Assembly: GCA_002105175.1 (NCBI GenBank)
Contig: MCGE01000003.1
Coordinates: 2,278,559 to 2,342,558 of the forward strand
DNA from: Absidia repens
Taxonomy: Eukaryota; Mucoromycota; Mucoromycetes; Mucorales; Cunninghamellaceae
Reading direction: 5' to 3'
DNA length: 64,000 bases
Below are positions 59,320-64,000 of this stretch, one piece after another. The translations under genes were made by a program, and so were the position numbers. Every line of letters starts with the position of its first letter. The first letter of the stretch is position 1. Under the pieces are notes generated by a model. The model saw nothing but the letters and a program-made list of their open reading frames with translations. It did not search any database and was not told the DNA's origin.

Positions 59320-59760
59320 GGACCTCTGGGTATTTTTGTGAAGTGAATAAAAATAAAATCCCGCTCAGGCTGAATTGTTTTTCAAGGGGCATCTCCCATT
59401 TTCTCTCTCTCTTTCTCTTTTCCTTTTTTTTATTGACAAATTATTTCTTTGTCACGGTTTTTTGCTCATTGTGGAGGTGGTGACCTTGGCTTTATGTTAG
59501 GAGTAGTTTAGAAGGGGTTCGGAAAAGGGATTACAAGATGCATGGGGAAACCCTTTCATTTTGGATCTAGGATCTTGGGGCTCATGATTAGCTTAGTTTA
59601 TGTCATCTTCTCAATAAAACATATTTTTGGCTCAAACAAACCACAATAAAAATAACAACACCAATATCTTTGATTTAGTAAACATGCATTTGGCTTGATA
59701 AAACATGTCTTTGCTTTATTGAAAAGCGCTTCATCAGAAGTTTACAGATCCCACTTGGAG
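59320..59760 (+). repeat. Dispersed hairpin repeat, subfamily 2, copy H
   Basis: Contains GTTGACGGACCTCTGGGTAT, CTCTCTCTTTCTCTTTTCC, TTTTGCTCATTGTGGAGG, AGGAGTAGTTTAGAAGGGG, GGGATTACAAGATGCATGGG, GAAACCCTTTCATTTTGGAT, CTAGGATCTTGGGGCTC and TCAATAAAACATATTTTTG. A family 2 copy follows in opposite orientation, as after copy E. Confidence 0.78.
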
Positions 59761-59869
59761 ATCCCTTTTTATACATCATTCCTTCCTCAGACTTTTTTTT
59801 TCTAACACCATTTTTCTAGGCTAGTACCTTTATCAACTACCATCGACCTTTGTTTATATTTTCTTTCTT

Positions 59870-60010
59870 TTTTCATAGTATTGACTGTCATGATACAATA
59901 AAAAGCTTTTATTTTTTTTATTTCCCAACGTACAGTGGACGACAAAACCATTCTAATGTATTAAGCTAATCTATAGTCTATTCAACTACCGTAGGGTATT
60001 CTATAATGAG
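59870..60010 (-). repeat. Dispersed repeat family 2, partial copy (inverted)
   Basis: ATAGTATTGACTGTCATGAT, ACAATAAAAAGCTTTTATTT and CCATTCTAATGTATTAAGC correspond to 54345-54470. Confidence 0.65.
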
Positions 60011-60424
60011 CAACAAAAGGAGGGGTATTGTCAAGAATTGATACAAGACAAGACAAGGAGTGAGTACGGCTTCTACACGACAGATAATAACAGAAGATCT
60101 TACCTAGGGTTAGTGTAGATCAGAAGGGAATAACGATGATGTTGAAATCAATGGCGAAAACAACAGAGACGGAGAAAGAGTTGTCCGAGAATTGAGCAAA
60201 GGGATTGGAATGGGTTGACCGATGAGTGAATAAGTAACAAGATAAAAACAAGGACAAGAGGGATATTTATTATAAAATAAAAATGATAAGAAAACAAGAT
60301 CGGAGATGGAATAATAAATATTCAGGAGTAAGACAGGATAACAGATAAGGGACTAAAACTAAAAGGGGAAAATGGGGCTATTTATAATAATCTGAGAATG
60401 TTCTGGGCATGCCAAGAGATAAGA
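60011..60424. other. Gene-free filler
   Basis: Purine-rich sequence with AAGACAAGG/GGACAAGAGG-like stretches, possibly the degenerate edge of the minisatellite that follows. No frame with coding character. Confidence 0.5.
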
Positions 60425-60540
60425 GAAGGAAATTGGCAAGGACAAGGACAAGGACATTGGCAAGGACAAGGAAATTGGCAAGGACAAGGACAAGGAAATT
60501 GGCAAAGACAAGGACAAGGAAATTGGCAAAAGGGCGAGAC
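60425..60540. repeat. Minisatellite of GGCAAGGACAAGGAAATT-type units
   Basis: Five blocks of ATTGGCAAGGACAAGGACA-like sequence, 18-24 bp each, differing in the number of AAGGAC hexamers. All minus-strand frames are open and code Ser/Leu/Pro runs, which is a repeat artefact. Confidence 0.88.
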
Positions 60541-61639
60541 CAGATGAGACAAGAGGAGAGAGGGTGGGACAATGGTTGCACATGGCGGAGGGAGTAACAT
60601 TATAAGGAGCGGAGAATGTATACTTCATAAGACGGAAATAGTATCAATAAAGGAAAGGAATGTATATTTTTATTATTTGTTGGGCAAGTTCATGACAGGT
60701 ATCCAACGTTGAATAGTGCAACCTGTGCTCAGGAAACGATAGTTCTGAATTATATGGCTGGGAATAGAGAAATGAGGAGAGAGATCTATGTTGTTTGGTC
60801 GGTGAGATTAGGAGAGCTGTTGAGAGTGATTTTAAGACACGAAAGGGTGGCTGCAAACGAAAGGGAGAGTGGTCATAAAAAAAGATGGTGATAGCGGAAA
60901 TAACAATGGTGGTGATTAGAAAAGGAGACGATGTCTGTAAAAAAAAAATAGAAAGGGGATAAGAAAAAAGATCGATCGCTGGTAAGAAAAAGAAATGGTG
61001 GATGCGAAAAAAAAGATGGTGGGTGTAAAAAAACAGAAGGTGCTACTAAAAAAAAAAGGAAGGTGATGGGTAGAAAAAAAAGTGGATAGTTTTGAAAAAG
61101 AACGAAAGAGGATACTGTCAAGAGAAGGAGAGGACGATGTATATAAACGGTGATATTTCACGGAGATTTCTAAGCGGGATCTCTAACAGGGATCTGTAAA
61201 CGGGATCTGCAATTGCTGTTGCATTGGTCTCCATTGAAGCGACTGTTGTATTTTGCATATGAATGTAGCAATGAGATAAAATAAAATGTGACATTGATGT
61301 AAATCATGCACAATGTAAGTGAAATAAAAATAAATTCAAATACAGCGCTACAATGCAAGGGCTCAGATCATATATGGGTGTCATGATCTGATTTCACTTT
61401 TTCATGTGTTTGAAAAAGAAACCCATTTATCATATCAAACCGTAGTAGTAGTTATACTGTTTCATACCATAATCACATCATTATAAAAAGATGCTTGATT
61501 TATATCAAATAAAGGTTAACAACATTCTCATCGTACTTTTTATTTTTTTTTATTTTATTTTTTACAAAAAACCTATTTTTTAACAGCGACAACACAATGT
61601 TAAGCAAAGGATAACTTCAATCATGCAAAGACATACTGT
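60541..61639. other. Gene-free filler with purine-rich repeats
   Basis: 60890-61090 is built from imperfect units with AAAAAAAGATGGTGG and A7-A10 blocks; 61160-61215 has four 13-bp units like GCGGGATCTCTAA. The remainder is AT-rich. No gene supported. Confidence 0.5.
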
Positions 61640-61900
61640 ATTTAATACAAGTGGAATATACTTTTATTGAGGTAAAGATATGTTTTATTGAAACAAATAC
61701 ATAAACTAAACTAATCATGACATCAAGATCCTGAATTTAAATGGAAGAGTTTCCTCATGCATATTGTAATCGCTATTCCCAAAAACGTTCTAAACTAGTC
61801 CTAACATAAAGCCAATTCCAACAGTGCCACGAAGAGACAAAAGCAGTGCAATTTTTTTTTAAAAAAAAAAGAAAAGAAAGAGAAAGAGAAAAAAAAATCC
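61640..61900 (-). repeat. Dispersed hairpin repeat, subfamily 2, copy I (inverted, decayed)
   Basis: On the minus strand: GGCTTTATGTTAGGACTAG, TTTAGAACGTTTTTGGGAAT, AGCGATTACAATATGCATGA, GGAAACTCTTCCATTTAAAT, TCAGGATCTTGATGTCATGA and CAATAAAACATATC. The stem is only partly kept. Confidence 0.7.
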
Positions 61901-62021
61901 GATACCGCCTTTTTATAAAAATAAAGAGAAAGCGCTATTCGAAATATATTGGTGGACCCAGACATCTCTTACATGATTGTAGACAGAAATAAATGTCTAA
62001 ACTAAAACATATTTTTAAAAG

Positions 62022-62490
62022 CGAAACTATTTCCACTTCAGGTAGCATATAAAAAGTATAATATTTCCAGTTCAGGTAGCATATAAAAAGTATAATATTT
62101 CCAGTTCAGGTAGCGTATAAAAAGTACAATATTTCCAGTTCAGGTAGCGTATAAAAAGTACAATATTTCCAGTTCAGGTAGCGTATAAAAAGTACAATAT
62201 TTCCAGTTCAGGTAGCGTATAAAAAGTACAATATTTCCAGTTCAGGTAGCGTATAAAAAGTACAATATTTCCAGTTCAGGTAGCGTATAAAAAGTACAAT
62301 ATTTCTACTTCAAGTAGAATATAAAAAGTACGATATTTCCAGTTCAGGTAGCATATAAAAGAACAATATTTCCAGTTCAAGTAGAATATAAAAAGTACGA
62401 TATTTCCAGTTTAGGTAGCATATAAAAGAACAATATTTCTACTTCAAGTAGAATATAAAAAGTACAATATTTCCACTTCTGGTTCCGATA
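62022..62490 (+). repeat. 34-bp satellite, about 13 units
   Basis: Unit: AATATTTCCAGTTCAGGTAG followed by CGTATAAAAAGTAC. Units 3-8 (about 62085-62290) are virtually identical; units 9, 11 and 13 belong to a variant with TTCAAGTAGAATATAAAAAG, and 10 and 12 have 33 bp with TATAAAAGAAC. Further decayed units run to about 62535. Every unit holds a TATAAAAAG or TATAAAAG sequence. Confidence 0.92.
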
Positions 62491-63839
62491 ACGCAACAAT
62501 ATTTATACATTTGATAGCAGATAAAAGATACATAATTTCTAACTTGACACCAAGGCAAAATAGAAAATAGATAAATAAGCAAGATTACTGTGATGAATAT
62601 GAGACTTAATAAAGTAACTTTATTATAAAAATATAATAATGATCAAGAAGCCGGAAAAACCCAGTAGGTAAAAAAAAACCTTGCTCTTTTAAAAAAAAAA
62701 GTAAAAACTGAGAATAAAAAAATCATAGTCCAGAAATTAGATTCTACAAAGTATAATTTCAGTACTAATGAAAAAAAACTAAAAACTAGCTACCAGTGTT
62801 GTGAAATTGAAATACGGTTAAGGTACAATATAAAAATAGATTTTTATGTACCAAATATGGGAGCGCCCACATTCATTATTTTTTTATTTTCACTTTTTAC
62901 TTCCAACACCAATAAACACCACAATTACTACTTTGAGAAAACAAGTCAAAATAGTAAATAGATAAAGTAACAATATCCCCACTAAAAAAAAACAAGTCAA
63001 AATAGGAAATAGCTAATTTACAAACTGCTTTATAAAGCAACAAACATAGCTAGTGTTAGTAAGATAGCAGAATGTTCAAAGCGGCAATACATTGAAATAT
63101 GAAACAAGAGACAAAAGGATCGATACCTATAAAGATTATTTAATTTTATTATATTGATATTGAAATTCAATGATTACCAATGTATAATAATAATAATAAG
63201 GATACATATATAATAAATATTAAACTACAGAATAATTTAGAAATATACCTTTTTATATTATATCAAAAGAAAAGAGATTTATTATTAATAATAAGTAACA
63301 CAGATGAACTAATAATATAATTTTAATATTACTTATTATAGACTTTTTTTTTTTTTTTTTTTAATTCGACTGAAAGGAGAATAAAAAAAAAAAAAAAAAA
63401 AAATGAATAATATAGAATTTTATTTAGGATATGGATTTAGGATTAACATTTAGCATTGGATTGAGGTTATAAGTTTAGGTGTTAATATTTATTATTTTTT
63501 TTTTAATTTTAGATTTCGGATATATAATTAGGGTTTAGAATAGGTTAAGATATAGCATTTAGGATATTTATAATTTTCGATTATAGATAGTTAATTTATA
63601 GATTAAAAAAAATTATTTAAGGTTTTTAATTTATAGTATTTACTTTATTTTTTTTTTTTATGATTTAGCATAAGGTTTATATTTATTAATTTATATTCAG
63701 ATAAATAGGGATTTAGTATTGGGATTAGGATTTATATATATATAGATATTTTTCAATTATGGGGAATAGAATTAATATTTGTGATTTAGATATATAATCT
63801 TTTAATTAAGGGTTTTTGATTAAAGTTTTGTATATGGTA
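62491..63839. other. AT-rich gene-free sequence leading to the terminal array
   Basis: Very AT-rich, with A/T tracts of 17-20 bp at 63345-63362 and 63385-63403. From about 63425 on, short degenerate G-containing motifs recur (GGATTTAGGATT, AGGGTTTAGAATAGG, AAGGTTTTT), as if telomere-like repeats had decayed. No gene seen. Confidence 0.55.
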
Positions 63840-63988
63840 TTTGGGTTTTGGGTTTATTATTTTTGGGTTTTGGATTTTGGTTTTGGGTTTTGGGTTTTGG
63901 GTTTTGGGTTTGGTTTGGGTTTTGGGTTTTGGGTTTTGGGTTTTGGGTTTTTGGGTTTTGGGTTTTGGGTTTTGGGTTTTGGGTTTTG
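63840..63988 (+). repeat. (TTTTGGG)n array, telomere-like
   Basis: About 17-19 units of the 7-mer TTTTGGG with a few variants (TTTGG, TTTTTGGG, TTTTGGA). The G-rich strand runs 5' to 3' towards the right edge, the direction expected for a right chromosome end. The array stops at 63988 and is followed by ATCTCTCTCTTT at the window edge, so more DNA follows at least for a short distance. Confidence 0.85.
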
Positions 63989-64000
63989 ATCTCTCTCTTT

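Noticed and set aside
60359..60628. Leu/Ser/Pro-repeat frame on the minus strand
   Set aside because: It is the translation of a purine-rich minisatellite and all three frames show the same pattern.
1..64000. tRNA and rRNA genes
   Set aside because: I looked for B-box-like GGTTCRANNCC sequence and cloverleaf arms, especially at the AATCCC motifs of the repeats, and found none that fold as tRNA; no rRNA sequence recognised.

Overview
The window looks like a piece of a chromosome end from a filamentous fungus, most likely a Mucoromycota (Mucorales-type) genome. The evidence is: many short introns (about 50-130 bp, GTAAG donors, T-rich acceptors), AT-rich intergenic DNA with very long homopolymer tracts, fungal gene families (RPO41, SYG1/XPR1, CCP1, a LIM-C1-RhoGAP, TCP11/SOK1) and a G-rich (TTTTGGG)n array close to the right edge. 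The species cannot be read from the sequence alone.

Left to right. 1-49 kb is gene territory with ordinary spliced genes: a partial unknown protein (1-692, -), cytochrome c peroxidase (5012-6562, +), a three-KH FUBP/KSRP-like protein (6813-9658, +), an RGS protein (10878-11672, -), a class I cyclic-nucleotide phosphodiesterase (12244-14047, -), a LIM-LIM-C1-RhoGAP (14777-18118, +), an unknown type I membrane protein (20586-22339, -), an SPX-EXS phosphate exporter (22879-26426, -), mitochondrial RNA polymerase (29980-34301, +), a multipass membrane protein with an apparent 1-nt frameshift (35427-36944, +), a peroxisomal enoyl-CoA hydratase (37302-38400, +), a TCP11/SOK1 protein (39214-41773, +), a secreted aspartic protease (43512-45439, -), ribosomal protein eS24 (45675-46364, -), aspartate-semialdehyde dehydrogenase (46537-47677, -) and a KH/poly-Q protein (47989-49113, +). 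Exon structures were worked out by hand; for nearly all of them the exon lengths add up to a whole number of codons.

49.1-64 kb carries no intact host gene that I can support. It is a repeat mosaic: a decayed hAT DNA transposon (49938-53500) with its own palindromic subterminal repeats, several copies of two dispersed repeat families, a 21-unit C-rich minisatellite, a long inverted repeat, a 24-bp minisatellite, a 34-bp satellite and the terminal-looking TTTTGGG array. This is what a subtelomere would look like, with the chromosome end to the right.

The most unusual unexplained object is a dispersed roughly 400-600 bp repeat (about nine copies, both orientations, also in the gene-rich half at 3.0, 18.5, 28 and 42 kb). 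It has a conserved core that can fold into a hairpin, a T-rich promoter-like 5' part and repeated AATAAA-type motifs in its 3' part. It has no coding capacity and no recognised tRNA-like boxes.

Functional links: RGS, cAMP phosphodiesterase and SOK1/TCP11 all belong to heterotrimeric-G-protein/cAMP-PKA signalling in fungi, and the first two are direct neighbours in tandem. Mitochondrial functions (CCP1, RPO41) and RNA binding (two KH proteins) also recur, but nothing suggests operon-like co-regulation.
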